From: Anaerolineae bacterium
GTDB lineage: Bacteria > Chloroflexota > Anaerolineae > Aggregatilineales > Phototrophicaceae
Assembly: GCA_022820665.1 (NCBI GenBank)
Contig: JAJEFB010000052.1
Location: forward strand, 96,529 to 160,528
Reading direction: 5' to 3'
Length of the DNA: 64,000 bases
Shown: positions 35,454-44,484 of the stretch, in pieces
Layout: each line of letters begins with the position of its first letter
Numbering within the stretch: position 1 is the first letter of the stretch
Made by a program: the position numbers and the translations under genes
The notes under the pieces: generated by a model
The model's input: only the letters and a program-made list of their open reading frames with translations
The model's database searches: none
Told to the model about the DNA's origin: nothing

Positions 35454-36692
35454 TCAAGCCTCAATGAACAAGGGAGATGGGTCCGCGAATCGCGCGAGCT
35501 CGCAAGACAATTCACGGACACAGGTTTCTATCCGGTCGGCGACGACTCGGCCGACCAGGGCTGTTATCTCCGGTCCATAATGAAACTGCGCTCCCCAATA
35601 CTCATAGTCCACATGCAGTGGGTCAAAATATTCTTCCATGGCAATGTAATGATAATTCTCTCTCGCATAGTCAAGCAGGAACTTATAGGGCGGGTCTCTG
35701 CCTTCGTAACGGCGTATGAGGTGGCTTCGCAGCGGCAAATGCAAGGCGACAAATACGGTATCCCGCGCCATGACATCTTCCCCAAAGGCAGTGAGAATGG
35801 CCTTGCCGAGCGTGCCCCCCTCGCTGTCTGGCAGATAAACGTCTTGATTCTCTTCATCTGTCTTTAGCGCTTCGTACAGAAATCCGGCGAGCCGAGACCA
35901 AGACCACCATTTCGATGCCACCTGGCGGCTACGGTAGTGGAATTCCCAACTTGCCAGAGGATGATTGGCGAAGTCCTCGAAGACGGCTGTGAGTTGCTCC
36001 GGCGGCAGCGCCGGCGCGTTAAGCAAGGTCAGTTCTTGATCGACCAGGGCGAAGCGCGGCTTGGAAAATGGCATGCCGGCCGCATTCAGCATCTGCCTGA
36101 AGACATTGACATTTCGCTTGAGGTTTTCCGGCTGCAAGCCGAATATGACGATATCTGGCTGAAATTGCGCGCCCAGGCGCTGCCAACGCAGGAATGCCTG
36201 ATCCATCCCGTATGCGCCGACGCCGAAGTTCATGACTTCCGCGCGGATCCCGGCTCGGTTCAGCCCCAGTTCCAGTTGCCGCGGCCAGGTTTCTTCGTCC
36301 TTGACTTCTTCCCCGGCGGTGAAGGAATCGCCAAAGACCGCGATGCGCAGGGTATCGGGCGGGGGCGTCGAACTGTATTCGCGCCGCGCCCGCAAACTGG
36401 CGCTGTTAATCGTGAATTCGCCGTCATTCCAAGCCCAGTTGGGATGATAGGTCCAGCCCAGCCATTCGTCAGCGATGATGGTGGCATATTCCTGATTCTC
36501 GACATAGTCATCGATTCTCACGCGCAACTGATTGACCGGCAGGACATAGGGCTGCAAGGTGTAGCCCAGAAAAGTGAATTGTCCGTCGGCGTCTGTTTCC
36601 CCGGCTATGCGCAGGAAGGCTTCCAGAAAAGCCAGCGCTATGGCGAAAGAACAGATGACGATCAGGGCATTGGCCGCGTATTTCTTTCTCAT
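35454..36692 (-). CDS. Membrane-anchored SGNH/GDSL-like hydrolase
   Basis: About 412 residues starting at ATG 36692 (an in-frame ATG at 36722 adds 10 residues). A single N-terminal membrane segment (AANALIVICSFAIALAFLEAFLRI) anchors a periplasm- or exterior-facing domain. Block I is IAVFGDSFTAGEEV. The following FGVGAYGMDQAFLRW matches block II or III, and a late HVDYEYWGAQFHYG may provide the Asp-x-x-His-like pair. Comparable proteins act as acyl-esterases on polysaccharides (AlgX/GDSL-like). Substrate unknown. Confidence 0.75.
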   Translation of the reverse strand: MRKKYAANALIVICSFAIALAFLEAFLRIAGETDADGQFTFLGYTLQPYVLPVNQLRVRIDDYVENQEYATIIADEWLGWTYHPNWAWNDGEFTINSASLRARREYSSTPPPDTLRIAVFGDSFTAGEEVKDEETWPRQLELGLNRAGIRAEVMNFGVGAYGMDQAFLRWQRLGAQFQPDIVIFGLQPENLKRNVNVFRQMLNAAGMPFSKPRFALVDQELTLLNAPALPPEQLTAVFEDFANHPLASWEFHYRSRQVASKWWSWSRLAGFLYEALKTDEENQDVYLPDSEGGTLGKAILTAFGEDVMARDTVFVALHLPLRSHLIRRYEGRDPPYKFLLDYARENYHYIAMEEYFDPLHVDYEYWGAQFHYGPEITALVGRVVADRIETCVRELSCELARFADPSPLFIEA

Positions 36693-36890
36693 TTTCTCGT
36701 TCTGCGCGTCGGACGGCGCCATGCGGCGCTGCGTCGTCTATATCAGAAATGCGCTCTGCCCATGAAAGCAGAGCGCCCAATCTCTCTAAGCGCTGATGAC
36801 AACGCGATCCAGCGCCTGTAAAGGACTTGAGATGCTATCGCGGAGACCGCTCGGCGGATCGACGAGGTCTATCGGCGCTTTCCGCAGCGC

Positions 36891-37244
36891 TTACATGTTC
36901 AGGGCGTCGTAGCCTGGTCCGTTGGTGAAGAAATCGTAATTGGGTTGAATGTCCGGGGTGAGATCGACAATGTCGCCCTCTTCATGTTCGATGATGACTT
37001 TGGTATCGAAGGGCACACGTTCTTGACCGTCCATCATTTCGTATTCGGAAGATACCTCTTCTTCGACGAAGATGGCTTCGAAGGGGCATTCGGGAATGCA
37101 GGCGCCGCAATCAATGCAGGTGTCGGGGTCGATGAAGTACCAGGGCCATTCGTTTTCCGGTTTGCCGGCGATGATGCACTCGACCGGGCAGACCTCCACG
37201 CAAGCGCCATCCCGCAGGCACAGGCTGGTGATGATATGGGTCAT
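36891..37244 (-). CDS. Ferredoxin with two Fe-S cluster motifs
   Basis: A 117-residue ferredoxin. The first motif is C9-x5-C15-x3-C19 (LCLRDGACVEVCPVECI), followed by CIDCGACIPECPFEAI. The spacing of the first motif is that of the 3Fe-4S or 7Fe ferredoxins and the second is a classic 4Fe-4S site. An acidic C-terminal extension of about 50 residues is unusual in length. AAGGAG precedes the ATG by 8 bases. It is a soluble electron carrier; partners are not adjacent. Confidence 0.9.
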   Translation of the reverse strand: MTHIITSLCLRDGACVEVCPVECIIAGKPENEWPWYFIDPDTCIDCGACIPECPFEAIFVEEEVSSEYEMMDGQERVPFDTKVIIEHEEGDIVDLTPDIQPNYDFFTNGPGYDALNM

Positions 37245-37424
37245 TTGGACTCTCCTTGAACGTGTCTCGAGCCAAAGCTTGCCGGCTTCCCAGCCGAGAA
37301 TTGGCGGAACAATTGCGAACTTTGGTTATGGTAGCGTATTTTGCGCCCCTCTGCTAGCGTAACTGTAAGATTTATACCAGGATTTTCAAGGCTTGTAACA
37401 CATCAAATTTTGGGTGTATGGCGC

Positions 37425-37452
37425 TTGAGCTACAAGACGTATTTGCTATAAT
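37425..37452 (+). promoter_or_regulatory. Promoter of tRNA-Arg
   Basis: TTGAGC at 37425-37430 and TATAAT at 37447-37452 are separated by 16 bases, and TGC precedes the -10 box (extended -10). Transcription would start a few bases before the mature tRNA at 37462. Confidence 0.6.
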
Positions 37453-37461
37453 GCCAACATT

Positions 37462-37534
37462 GCTCCAGTAGCTCAGTGGATAGAGCATTGGTTTCCTAAA
37501 CCAAGTGTCGCAGGTTCGAGTCCTGCCTGGAGCG
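37462..37534 (+). tRNA. tRNA-Arg (anticodon CCU)
   Basis: The cloverleaf folds completely. The acceptor arm GCTCCAG/CTGGAGC has seven pairs. The D arm is GCTC...GAGC, the anticodon stem TTGGT/ACCAA has loop TTCCTAA (anticodon CCU), and the T arm is GCAGG/CCTGC with TTCGAGT. The discriminator is G; CCA is not encoded. A toxin-antitoxin pair begins 93 bases downstream. Confidence 0.95.
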
Positions 37535-37626
37535 CTGCGCAATCGGGCAAGCGCCTGTTCTGCGATCAACGACGTTTGACTTTTGCACTCGAAACATTTA
37601 TTCTTGATTTGCAAAGGAAATTGGCT

Positions 37627-37860
37627 ATGACCCCCGAACCCAAATCAAAGCCATCCGCTGAACTGCGCGACAGTGATCAGATTGCGGATATCGACAGCGA
37701 TGAAGTACCGACGAAAGCAGATATTCTTGAGGACATCAGCGAAGGTTATCGTTTTGTCATGTCAGGGGGCAAGGGTCAGCCAATTGATGAATTGCATCGC
37801 GAAATCGCCGAAGAACTGGCGCGTGAAGAATTAGCGCAAAATGCGAATATCCGTCCATAG
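37627..37860 (+). CDS. Antitoxin partner of the RelE-like toxin
   Basis: About 77 residues, acidic N-terminus (ELRDSDQIADIDSDEVPTKA) and a helical C-terminal region (IDELHREIAEELAREELAQ). ATG 37627 is preferred: AAAGGA lies upstream. It overlaps the toxin gene by 20 bases, the usual layout for type II modules. It has no recognised DNA-binding motif; antitoxin identity is inferred from position, size and charge. Confidence 0.7.
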   Translation: MTPEPKSKPSAELRDSDQIADIDSDEVPTKADILEDISEGYRFVMSGGKGQPIDELHREIAEELAREELAQNANIRP

Positions 37861-38191
37861 CCTGCAACGATACAAACGACAGCTTAAACGATTGGAAAAG
37901 AAATACAGGACTGCTCTGGAGCAGTCCTATTTGCTTACCGAGGACATCAAACGGGGTGAAAAACCCGGCGATGCGATACCGGGCTTTGACGGCACTGTTT
38001 ACAAGGCTAGGCGAAATAACAGAGCGGTACCCGGCGGGGAACGAAAGGGTTATCGCTTCATCTATTGCATTCACCCACCCGATCAAGCGACCATGATTTC
38101 CGTCTACGCGAAGACGGAACAAGAAAACATCAGCGACGGCGAAATTGCGGAACTTCTAAGAGATGTAGAACGTCGACTCTCAGGCAACTGA
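37841..38191 (+). CDS. RelE/ParE-family toxin
   Basis: A 116-residue basic protein with the RelE fold pattern: two N-terminal helices (SLQRYKRQLKRLEKKYRTAL), then strands with GTVYKARRNNRAVPGGERKG, YRFIYCIHP and ATMISVYAKTEQENISDGEI. The family cuts mRNA on the ribosome or blocks gyrase; the RelE-like basic Lys/Arg residues suggest mRNA cleavage. It is translated from a start within the antitoxin gene. Confidence 0.8.
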   Translation: MRISVHSLQRYKRQLKRLEKKYRTALEQSYLLTEDIKRGEKPGDAIPGFDGTVYKARRNNRAVPGGERKGYRFIYCIHPPDQATMISVYAKTEQENISDGEIAELLRDVERRLSGN

Positions 38192-38256
38192 GAAGCCCGC
38201 GTTGACTTCGCGTAATCCGTCGAACCGCTTTGTTGCCGTTGACAACGGTGAAAGTC

Positions 38257-40068
38257 CTACAACCGGATCTCCTGCGAGTAGCTGTCGATCCGCTCCCGAG
38301 CCGCCCCGACAAATTCCGCCAGCGGCAGCGCCCCCAGATCTTCATCCGTCCGCAAGCGCACGCTGACCGTGCGGTTCTCGATATCGCGGTCGCCGACGAT
38401 CAGCAGCCAGGGAATGTTCATTCGCCGATGCTGCTTGATCTTGGAGCGCATGTTGCGGTCTTGCAGGTCAGCTTTCACGCGCATGCCACGCGTCTTGAGC
38501 AAGTCTTCAATCTCAACCGCGTAGTCGTTGTGGCTCTCGCGGATCGGGATGATGACCGCTTGAATCGGCGCCAGCCAGGGCGGGAAGGCTCCGGCGAAAT
38601 GCTCGATCAAGATGCCGATGAAGCGTTCCAGGCTGCCGAAGGGCGCGCGATGGATCATGACCGGTCGCTTTCGTTCGTTGTCGCTGTCGACATATTCCAG
38701 GTCGAAGCGCTCCGGCAGATTGTAATCGACCTGCACGGTGCCCAACTGCCACTCGCGCTTCAAGACATCGCGCACGATGAAATCAAGCTTGGGTCCATAG
38801 AAGGCTGCCTCGCCCGGTTCGATGTGATAGTCCAACCCCAGTTCTTCGCAGGCGTCGACAATAGCGACGGTGGCTTCTTCCCACAGGGTGTTGTCGCCGA
38901 CATATTTGTCGCTGTCGGGATCGCGCGTGCCGATGCGGGCGCGGAAATCGCTCATGCCCAGGGAGCCGAAGACCTGCTGTATCAGCTTGACGACAGCCAT
39001 GAATTCGCCCAGCAATTGATCGGGACGAACAAAGAGATGCGCGTCATCCACGGTGAAACCGCGCACGCGGGTCAAACCGCGCAACTCCCCCGATTGCTCG
39101 TAACGGTACACCGTGCCGAACTCGGCATAGCGCAGCGGCAAATCGCGGTAGGAGCGCGGCTGGCTGCTGTAAATGCGGCAATGATGCGGGCAATTCATCG
39201 GCCGCAGCAGAAACTCGTCGCCGTCGACATCAATGGGACTGTATTGGCTGTCCGCGTAATAGGGGTAGTGCCCGGAGGTCTTGTATAGCTCGATATTGCC
39301 CAAATGCGGCGTGACTACCGGCAGATAGCCGCGCTCGATCTGAATATCGCGCAGCCACCGTTCTAGCGTGTCGCGCAGGACAGCGCCATTGGGCAGCCAC
39401 AGCGGCAGACCCTTGCCGACCATGGCGTCGATCACGAAGAGATCGAGCTTTTCGCCCAGGACGCGGTGATCGCGCTTGATGGCTTCTTCCAGCCGTGCGC
39501 GGTAATCGTGCAGGTCTTCCGGCGTCTCCCAGGCGGTGCCGTAGATCCGCGTCAGTTGCTGTCGCTTTTCGTCGCCGCGCCAATAGGCGCCGGCGGGCGG
39601 CCGCAGCGATATGCTGACGGCTTTGGGATTGATCTCTCTGGTGCTTTCAACGTGAGGTCCGCGGCAGAGGTCGGTAAATTTGCTCTGCGTGTAAATGGTT
39701 AGGCTATCGGCCGGCGCGGCGATCGGTCTGCCATTGTCGTCTTGCTTCCCATTCACCAGATCATCTATCAACTCCAGCTTATAGGGTTGGTCCTGGAAAA
39801 TTTCGCGCGCTTCCACCGGCGTGACCTCGCGGAGCGTAAATCTGTGACTTTGCGCGAGGAGCTTTTTCATGCGCTTCTCGACCCATTTGATATCCTCATC
39901 GCTGATGGTGGTCGGCAGATCGAAATCGTAATAGAAGCCGTCTTCTATGGGCGGACCGATGGCGATCTTGGCTTCGGGAAAACGTTCCAGCATCGCCTCT
40001 GCCATCACATGGGCGGCAGAATGGCGAATCTTGTAGAGTTGACTGTCTTCATAACGTTCTTCGGACAT
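38257..40068 (-). CDS. thrS: Threonyl-tRNA synthetase lacking the N-terminal TGS domain
   Basis: About 603 residues. It starts directly with the editing (N2) domain: HSAAHVMAEAM holds the paired His. The editing Cys lies in CRGPHVEST. The class II catalytic core has RPMNCPHHCRIY, with zinc-binding Cys and His, and the C-terminal anticodon-binding domain ends in the last 100 residues. The usual TGS domain (about 60 residues) is absent, and the ATG at 40068 with GAGGA seven bases before it leaves no room for it. The 194 bases upstream carry no recognisable T-box motif. Confidence 0.94.
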   Translation of the reverse strand: MSEERYEDSQLYKIRHSAAHVMAEAMLERFPEAKIAIGPPIEDGFYYDFDLPTTISDEDIKWVEKRMKKLLAQSHRFTLREVTPVEAREIFQDQPYKLELIDDLVNGKQDDNGRPIAAPADSLTIYTQSKFTDLCRGPHVESTREINPKAVSISLRPPAGAYWRGDEKRQQLTRIYGTAWETPEDLHDYRARLEEAIKRDHRVLGEKLDLFVIDAMVGKGLPLWLPNGAVLRDTLERWLRDIQIERGYLPVVTPHLGNIELYKTSGHYPYYADSQYSPIDVDGDEFLLRPMNCPHHCRIYSSQPRSYRDLPLRYAEFGTVYRYEQSGELRGLTRVRGFTVDDAHLFVRPDQLLGEFMAVVKLIQQVFGSLGMSDFRARIGTRDPDSDKYVGDNTLWEEATVAIVDACEELGLDYHIEPGEAAFYGPKLDFIVRDVLKREWQLGTVQVDYNLPERFDLEYVDSDNERKRPVMIHRAPFGSLERFIGILIEHFAGAFPPWLAPIQAVIIPIRESHNDYAVEIEDLLKTRGMRVKADLQDRNMRSKIKQHRRMNIPWLLIVGDRDIENRTVSVRLRTDEDLGALPLAEFVGAARERIDSYSQEIRL

Positions 40069-40262
40069 GGATATTCCTCGGTTGTTTCTGTCTTGTCGCG
40101 GTGAGAGATCGGATGCGCTCTTCCGCCAAGCGATGCAGCGGCAAAAGCCCGTCAAAGCATTTGGACGGTGAGCCGCGGAAAATTATAGCGGAGAAAGCGG
40201 AAAAGCGAACTGGTAGGCCCGTCTGGGGAGACGGCGTTGGTGGATTGGGGACGAAGGACCGT

Positions 40263-40700
40263 TTAGTCGCCGACGACCACCAGCACCTCTTCGATGACGG
40301 CGGCTGCTATCTCTTGCGTGGCGCGCTCACCGTCGCTGCTAGTTCGCTGCTTGTCAGCATCGTCGTCTCTGGTGACGCGCGTGAAAAGACTCTCAAAGAC
40401 GTCTTGCGCCACCAGGTTGTCGATGGTGTCCTCAATAATGGAGCGCTCCAATTCGTCAACGATGATATGCGGCGTATCGACCACGGCGTAACGGACGGGC
40501 GGCGTCTCCGGAATGGACTCCGTCACCATCAAGGTCAAATCCATCTGGCGGTGGATATACGATATCGTGGCGAAGAGCGCCGTGTACATGGCGCCATTTT
40601 CCATCCTTACAATCACGTCGCAGGCGTCGCCCTCTTCGTGCATCTCGCAATAGGTCCGGTCCGGGACGATCATCATGTCCACGATTTTGTTCTCCAACAT
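40263..40700 (-). CDS. Conserved hypothetical protein
   Basis: A 145-residue protein with a beta-rich N-terminal half (KIVDMMIVPDRTYCEM, DACDVIVRMENGAMYTALFA, RYAVVDTPHIIVDELERSI) and a helical acidic C-terminal half. No signal peptide, membrane segment or known motif. It lies upstream of thrS on the same strand, 194 bases away. It is a well-formed gene; function unknown. Confidence 0.7.
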   Translation of the reverse strand: MLENKIVDMMIVPDRTYCEMHEEGDACDVIVRMENGAMYTALFATISYIHRQMDLTLMVTESIPETPPVRYAVVDTPHIIVDELERSIIEDTIDNLVAQDVFESLFTRVTRDDDADKQRTSSDGERATQEIAAAVIEEVLVVVGD

Positions 40701-40927
40701 TTGCCCGCATATCCTGTCTTATTGTCTTATTAAGTGCGCCTAAACCATTATACGGTCAAAGACGTGAATATAAAATAAGCTTATCACAAAATGTTGCAGT
40801 ATTTTAATGTTTACCACAATGTTTTGCCAATAGCCGAGCGGGGGGCATCTAATGGCTGGAATTCCAATATACAAATGACGCTTTTGGCATATCATAGGGC
40901 TGTTCAAACAAATAGTGAGACCGACTC

Positions 40928-41770
40928 ATGTCCGTTCCTCCTGACAACGAACATCCATTGTACGAAAAGCCAAGAAGTCAAGAGCGCCTTCAGGTTTCCG
41001 CCTCACGCGCTGGAACAAAGCGCTTTCGCCGCCCGCCCGAAGATCAGCCAAGGCTGACGCTGGTATTGGTGGCGATCAATGCCCTGATCTTCGCCGCCAT
41101 GATGGTATCCGCTGAAATCGAACGCGAGTTCATGGTACATGGCGCCTTGTTCCCGCCGCTTGTCGTGTACCAGGGGCAGGTTTATCGCCTGCTCACTGCC
41201 ATGTTCTTGCATGGCAGCCTGGCCCACGTGCTCTTTAACATGTACGCCTTGTACATCATTGGCAGTACCGTAGAACCGATCTTTGGCCGGCTGCGCTTTT
41301 TGTTGGTTTATTTTCTGGGCGGCTTGGCGGGGTCGGTCTTGAGCCTAGCTTTGGGGGATCCGCTCTCGCCATCGGTTGGGGCATCGGGCGCGGTCTTCGC
41401 GATATTCGCGGCCGAAGCGGCGCATCTGTATCAGCACCGCGGCATCTATGCCAATGTGAAGGGGCGTCTGCGTCACATGCTCTTTTTGATCGGCATGAAC
41501 CTAGTCATCGGCATTTTCCCTGGATCGCGCATTGACAATTGGGGGCATATCGGCGGCCTTATTGGCGGTTTCCTGCTCGCCTGGCGGATCGCGCCGCGCC
41601 TGAGCCGACCGGCGATGCCGCCGCGCAGCATGAGGGAGTTCGCGCGTTCGGACACCAATCCCTTGCGCATCCGCCTGCCAGAACTGGTCATCTACGTTTT
41701 TGTCTTAATCGGACTCGTCGTCGTCGCCATCAACGCGCTCCCCGCGCATATGCCCAACTTCGTACCGTAG
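40928..41770 (+). CDS. Rhomboid-family intramembrane serine protease
   Basis: A 280-residue protein with a cytoplasmic N-terminus (about 40 residues) and six or seven membrane helices. The catalytic Ser is in SVGASGAVFAIFA and the catalytic His in GHIGGLIGGFLLAW. The HGSLAHVLFNMYAL loop (His-Asn oxyanion residues) is complete. It cleaves substrates inside the membrane. Its 3' end overlaps the convergent DUF2304 gene by 66 bases. Confidence 0.93.
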   Translation: MSVPPDNEHPLYEKPRSQERLQVSASRAGTKRFRRPPEDQPRLTLVLVAINALIFAAMMVSAEIEREFMVHGALFPPLVVYQGQVYRLLTAMFLHGSLAHVLFNMYALYIIGSTVEPIFGRLRFLLVYFLGGLAGSVLSLALGDPLSPSVGASGAVFAIFAAEAAHLYQHRGIYANVKGRLRHMLFLIGMNLVIGIFPGSRIDNWGHIGGLIGGFLLAWRIAPRLSRPAMPPRSMREFARSDTNPLRIRLPELVIYVFVLIGLVVVAINALPAHMPNFVP

Positions 41771-42085
41771 CAGCGCAAGCTGTTGCGCGATCTCTTTGTT
41801 CTCTTGTGTCAACTTGGTGATGACGGTCGAGAAATAGAGCTGGATGAAAAGCAGGAACAACGCGGCCAGCAGGAAAAGCAAGTTCGGCGGGTATTCGATA
41901 TTGACCAGGTCGGCCAGGCTGTGCAAGAGATCGCGCCAAACGCCGACGACGAGCATCACAATGGCTGTCGCCAACCACAAGAGCGAGTATTCCTCGCGCA
42001 AGCGCCGCCGCCGCACCAGCTCCAGCACCACAAGTAGCGCGACCAACGAAGCGCCAACTGCAAACAATATGGAGCGGTCAATCAT
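41705..42085 (-). CDS. DUF2304-family membrane protein
   Basis: About 126 residues with three hydrophobic helices: SILFAVGASLVALLVVLEL, YSLLWLATAIVMLVVGVW and LLFLLAALFLLFIQLYFS. The family signature REEYSLLWLATA and the C-terminal coiled coil KLTQENKEIAQQLALLRYE are present. DUF2304 genes often accompany glycosyltransferases; a GT4 gene lies 1.2 kb away. GGGGAG lies seven bases before the ATG. The upstream frame is open but lacks homology. Confidence 0.88.
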   Translation of the reverse strand: MIDRSILFAVGASLVALLVVLELVRRRRLREEYSLLWLATAIVMLVVGVWRDLLHSLADLVNIEYPPNLLFLLAALFLLFIQLYFSTVITKLTQENKEIAQQLALLRYEVGHMRGERVDGDDDESD

Positions 42086-42160
42086 GTTCACTCTCCCCTT
42101 CAGCTCACTTGAGCAATTCAAAATGTAACTTACAATTCTAGGCATACAAAGGTGTAAAAC

Positions 42161-43012
42161 GTGCCACAGAGACTGCTCGAATTGGGCGGACCAGCGGACG
42201 CGGCTCTTATACACATCGCCCCCGCCAATAGCTTTCCTCCGCAAACTTACGGGCTTATGCTGCGTTCTTTGACGGATCGCTATCGCGCGATCTGTTTCCC
42301 GCCGCGCGCGCTATGGGGCGATCAGAGGCCGCCGCGGGAATTGCGCCAATGGCATGTTCTGTCGGATGATCTGCTCTGCGCTTTTGACCGGTGGAAAATG
42401 GGCGAAATCATCCTGATCGGCCATTCCTTTGGCGGTGTCGCTTCGATGCTGGCAGCCATTAAAGAGCCTGAGCGCTTCCGTGCGCTGGTCATGCTCGATC
42501 CTACGATTTTGCCACAGGAATTGCTGGATTGGCTGAAAACGGCGGCGGAACAAGGCGCGCTTGATCAGACACCCCTGGTAAGAGGCGCCTTGCGGCGTCG
42601 ACGCCTCTTCGAGAGCCGGGATCAGGCTTTCGCGCGCTTTCGAGACCGGCCCCAGTTCGCCGATTGGTCCGATGAAGCGCTGCGCTTGTATGTCGATCAC
42701 GGTTTAAGGGAACGCTCGAACAAACCCGGCTACGAACTGACCTGGTCTGTTGAATGGGAAGTTTACTATTATTCCACGGTTTACCAGCGAATCTGGGAGG
42801 ATTTGCCGAAGCTGGAGAGCTTGCTGCCAGTGTTGATCATCCGCGGCGGCGCGAGTGATACCTTCGATCAAGCGGGTCAAGACGCTGCACAGCGCCTGGT
42901 GCCTTCGGCGACCATAAACGTGATCGAAGGGCAGGGGCACCTGTTCCCGCAGTCGGCGCCAGACGAGACCGGCGCCTTGATACGCCCTTGGCTGCGCGCG
43001 ACCCTTTCCTAA
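42161..43012 (+). CDS. Alpha/beta hydrolase
   Basis: A 283-residue alpha/beta-hydrolase. It starts with GTG. The nucleophile elbow is GHSFGG, the Asp/Glu region lies around ALVMLDPTI and VLIIRGGASDTFD, and the His is in EGQGHLFP near the C-terminus. A helical lid lies between about residues 120 and 205. Substrate unknown. It is divergent from the DUF2304 gene. Confidence 0.85.
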   Translation: MPQRLLELGGPADAALIHIAPANSFPPQTYGLMLRSLTDRYRAICFPPRALWGDQRPPRELRQWHVLSDDLLCAFDRWKMGEIILIGHSFGGVASMLAAIKEPERFRALVMLDPTILPQELLDWLKTAAEQGALDQTPLVRGALRRRRLFESRDQAFARFRDRPQFADWSDEALRLYVDHGLRERSNKPGYELTWSVEWEVYYYSTVYQRIWEDLPKLESLLPVLIIRGGASDTFDQAGQDAAQRLVPSATINVIEGQGHLFPQSAPDETGALIRPWLRATLS

Positions 43013-43054
43013 TGACGGGAGATGAATCCCCGCTCCTCGATCCGCACTTTGTCC

Positions 43055-43083
43055 TTGACATCCAGCACCCGGACTACTACACT
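43055..43083 (+). promoter_or_regulatory. Promoter of tRNA-Phe
   Basis: TTGACA at 43055-43060 and TACACT at 43078-43083 with 17 bases between them. The start would be about 20 bases before the tRNA at 43109. Confidence 0.6.
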
Positions 43084-43108
43084 TCAACTTCTCATTTAGC
43101 GATGAGAT

Positions 43109-43181
43109 GCCGAGATAGCTCAGTTGGTAGAGCGCGGCACTGAAAATGCTGATGTCCCCAGTTCAAGTCTGGGTCTCGGCA
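43109..43181 (+). tRNA. tRNA-Phe (anticodon GAA)
   Basis: The acceptor GCCGAGA/TCTCGGC has seven pairs. The anticodon stem CGGCA/TGCTG (one G-T pair) has loop CTGAAAA with anticodon GAA. The T arm is CCCAG/CTGGG. The discriminator is A and CCA is not encoded. A terminator follows directly. Confidence 0.96.
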
Positions 43182-43187
43182 CCTTGG

Positions 43188-43217
43188 AACTCATCCTCGC
43201 GATGAGTTTTTCTTTTC
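43188..43217 (+). terminator. Rho-independent terminator of tRNA-Phe
   Basis: AACTCATC (43188-43195), loop CTCGC, GATGAGTT (43201-43208), followed by the T-rich run TTTTCTTTTC. Confidence 0.8.
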
Positions 43218-43272
43218 TCACAAATGGCGGAGGCTTTCAAGAGGATTGCGCGATTGGTAGGATAGGGGAGCC

Positions 43273-44481
43273 ATGGACGGTCCGACACCCGCCTTTATGA
43301 AGACGATTCTGCTGATTTCGCGCTGCCCGCCATATCCGCTGCATCTGGGCGATCGCCTGATCCTCTGGCATTTGGCGCGAGAATTATCCGGGCGCGGCCA
43401 TACCCTCGACTTGCTCGCGCTTTACGACCGCGCCGACGATCCCCAATGGATCGCGCAATATCGCGAATTCTTCCGGCATATCGAGTTGATACGAGAGTCC
43501 CGTCGTGGCGGCGAAGCCTATCTGCAGCGCCTGTTCGATCCGTCAAAGCGCTTTGCCGGGAATCCCGACATGAGCTTCAGCCCCGAATTGTGGCGAGCGA
43601 TCGAGCGATATTTGCAAGTCCATGATTACGATCTGGCGCACTGTTTCGGCTCGGTCAGCGTTTACGAATATCATCCGCTATTTGAAAGCATGCCCAACCT
43701 GATTACACCATACGAATCGCATGCGCTCTTTTTGCGCAGCGCCGCGCGGCAGGGTCAACTCAGCGCCGCGCTACGCTTGCCGATCGTTCGCCGCTTTGAG
43801 CGATTCATGTATTCGCCCTATGACCGCACCGTGGTGATCGCCGAGAAAGACCGGGATATGTTGCTGTCGCTGCAACCCCAACTGCCGGTGGATGTGATTC
43901 CCAACGGTATCGAATTGGGACGGTTCCCCTGGCAAGGCGCGGATCGTGACAGGGGAACCCTGCTCTTCGTTGGCAACTTCGAATATCGACCGAATCAGGA
44001 CGCGGCGCAGCTGCTAACCGAGCGAATCATGCCCGAGATCTGGCGGCAAATGCCGTGTGCGCAATTGCAACTGGTCGGCAATAATCCGCCGGAGTGGATG
44101 CGCAACCTGGCTGACAGCCGTATCCTTGTTAGCGGGCGCGTTCCCGAAGTGCAACCATTCCTGGCGCGAGCGACGGCTTTCGTCTGTCCCTTGCGCATGG
44201 GCGCTGGACTGAAGAACAAAGTGCTGGAAGCGCTGGCGATGGGCATTCCCGTGCTGGCGACGCCGCTAAGCGTTGAGGGCATCAACGTAGAACATGGCCA
44301 TTCCGCGATCATTGCCGAAGCGAAGGACATTACCGCCGCCGCGCTTCATGTCCTGAGCGATCAGGAACTGCGTCAGCGCTTGTCCCTCCGCGGACGGCAA
44401 CTGGTCGAAGCCGAATACACCTGGGAAAAGGCGGCTACAAGTTATGAGCGCCTTTACGACGAACTGACGCGTAAGTCTTGA
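43273..44481 (+). CDS. Glycosyltransferase, GT4-type
   Basis: A 402-residue GT-B glycosyltransferase. The N-terminal domain opens ILLISRCPPYPLHLGDRLIL, and the C-terminal domain has LLFVGNFEYRPNQDAAQLL and the EX7E-type donor region MGAGLKNKVLEALAMGIPVL followed by the PLSVEGI loop. The layout resembles the sugar transferases with an N-terminal PHLGDRL motif (PEP-CTERM/exosortase-associated type). GGGGAG lies just before the ATG at 43273. Product sugar unknown. Confidence 0.87.
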   Translation: MDGPTPAFMKTILLISRCPPYPLHLGDRLILWHLARELSGRGHTLDLLALYDRADDPQWIAQYREFFRHIELIRESRRGGEAYLQRLFDPSKRFAGNPDMSFSPELWRAIERYLQVHDYDLAHCFGSVSVYEYHPLFESMPNLITPYESHALFLRSAARQGQLSAALRLPIVRRFERFMYSPYDRTVVIAEKDRDMLLSLQPQLPVDVIPNGIELGRFPWQGADRDRGTLLFVGNFEYRPNQDAAQLLTERIMPEIWRQMPCAQLQLVGNNPPEWMRNLADSRILVSGRVPEVQPFLARATAFVCPLRMGAGLKNKVLEALAMGIPVLATPLSVEGINVEHGHSAIIAEAKDITAAALHVLSDQELRQRLSLRGRQLVEAEYTWEKAATSYERLYDELTRKS

Positions 44482-44484
44482 GGT

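Noticed and set aside
36723..36890. Gene in the gap before the SGNH hydrolase
   Set aside because: Only short frames without ribosome site or protein-like composition.
40069..40262. T-box riboswitch upstream of thrS
   Set aside because: No T-box signature (AGGGTGGNACCGCG) is visible on the minus strand in this stretch, and no terminator/antiterminator pair is evident.
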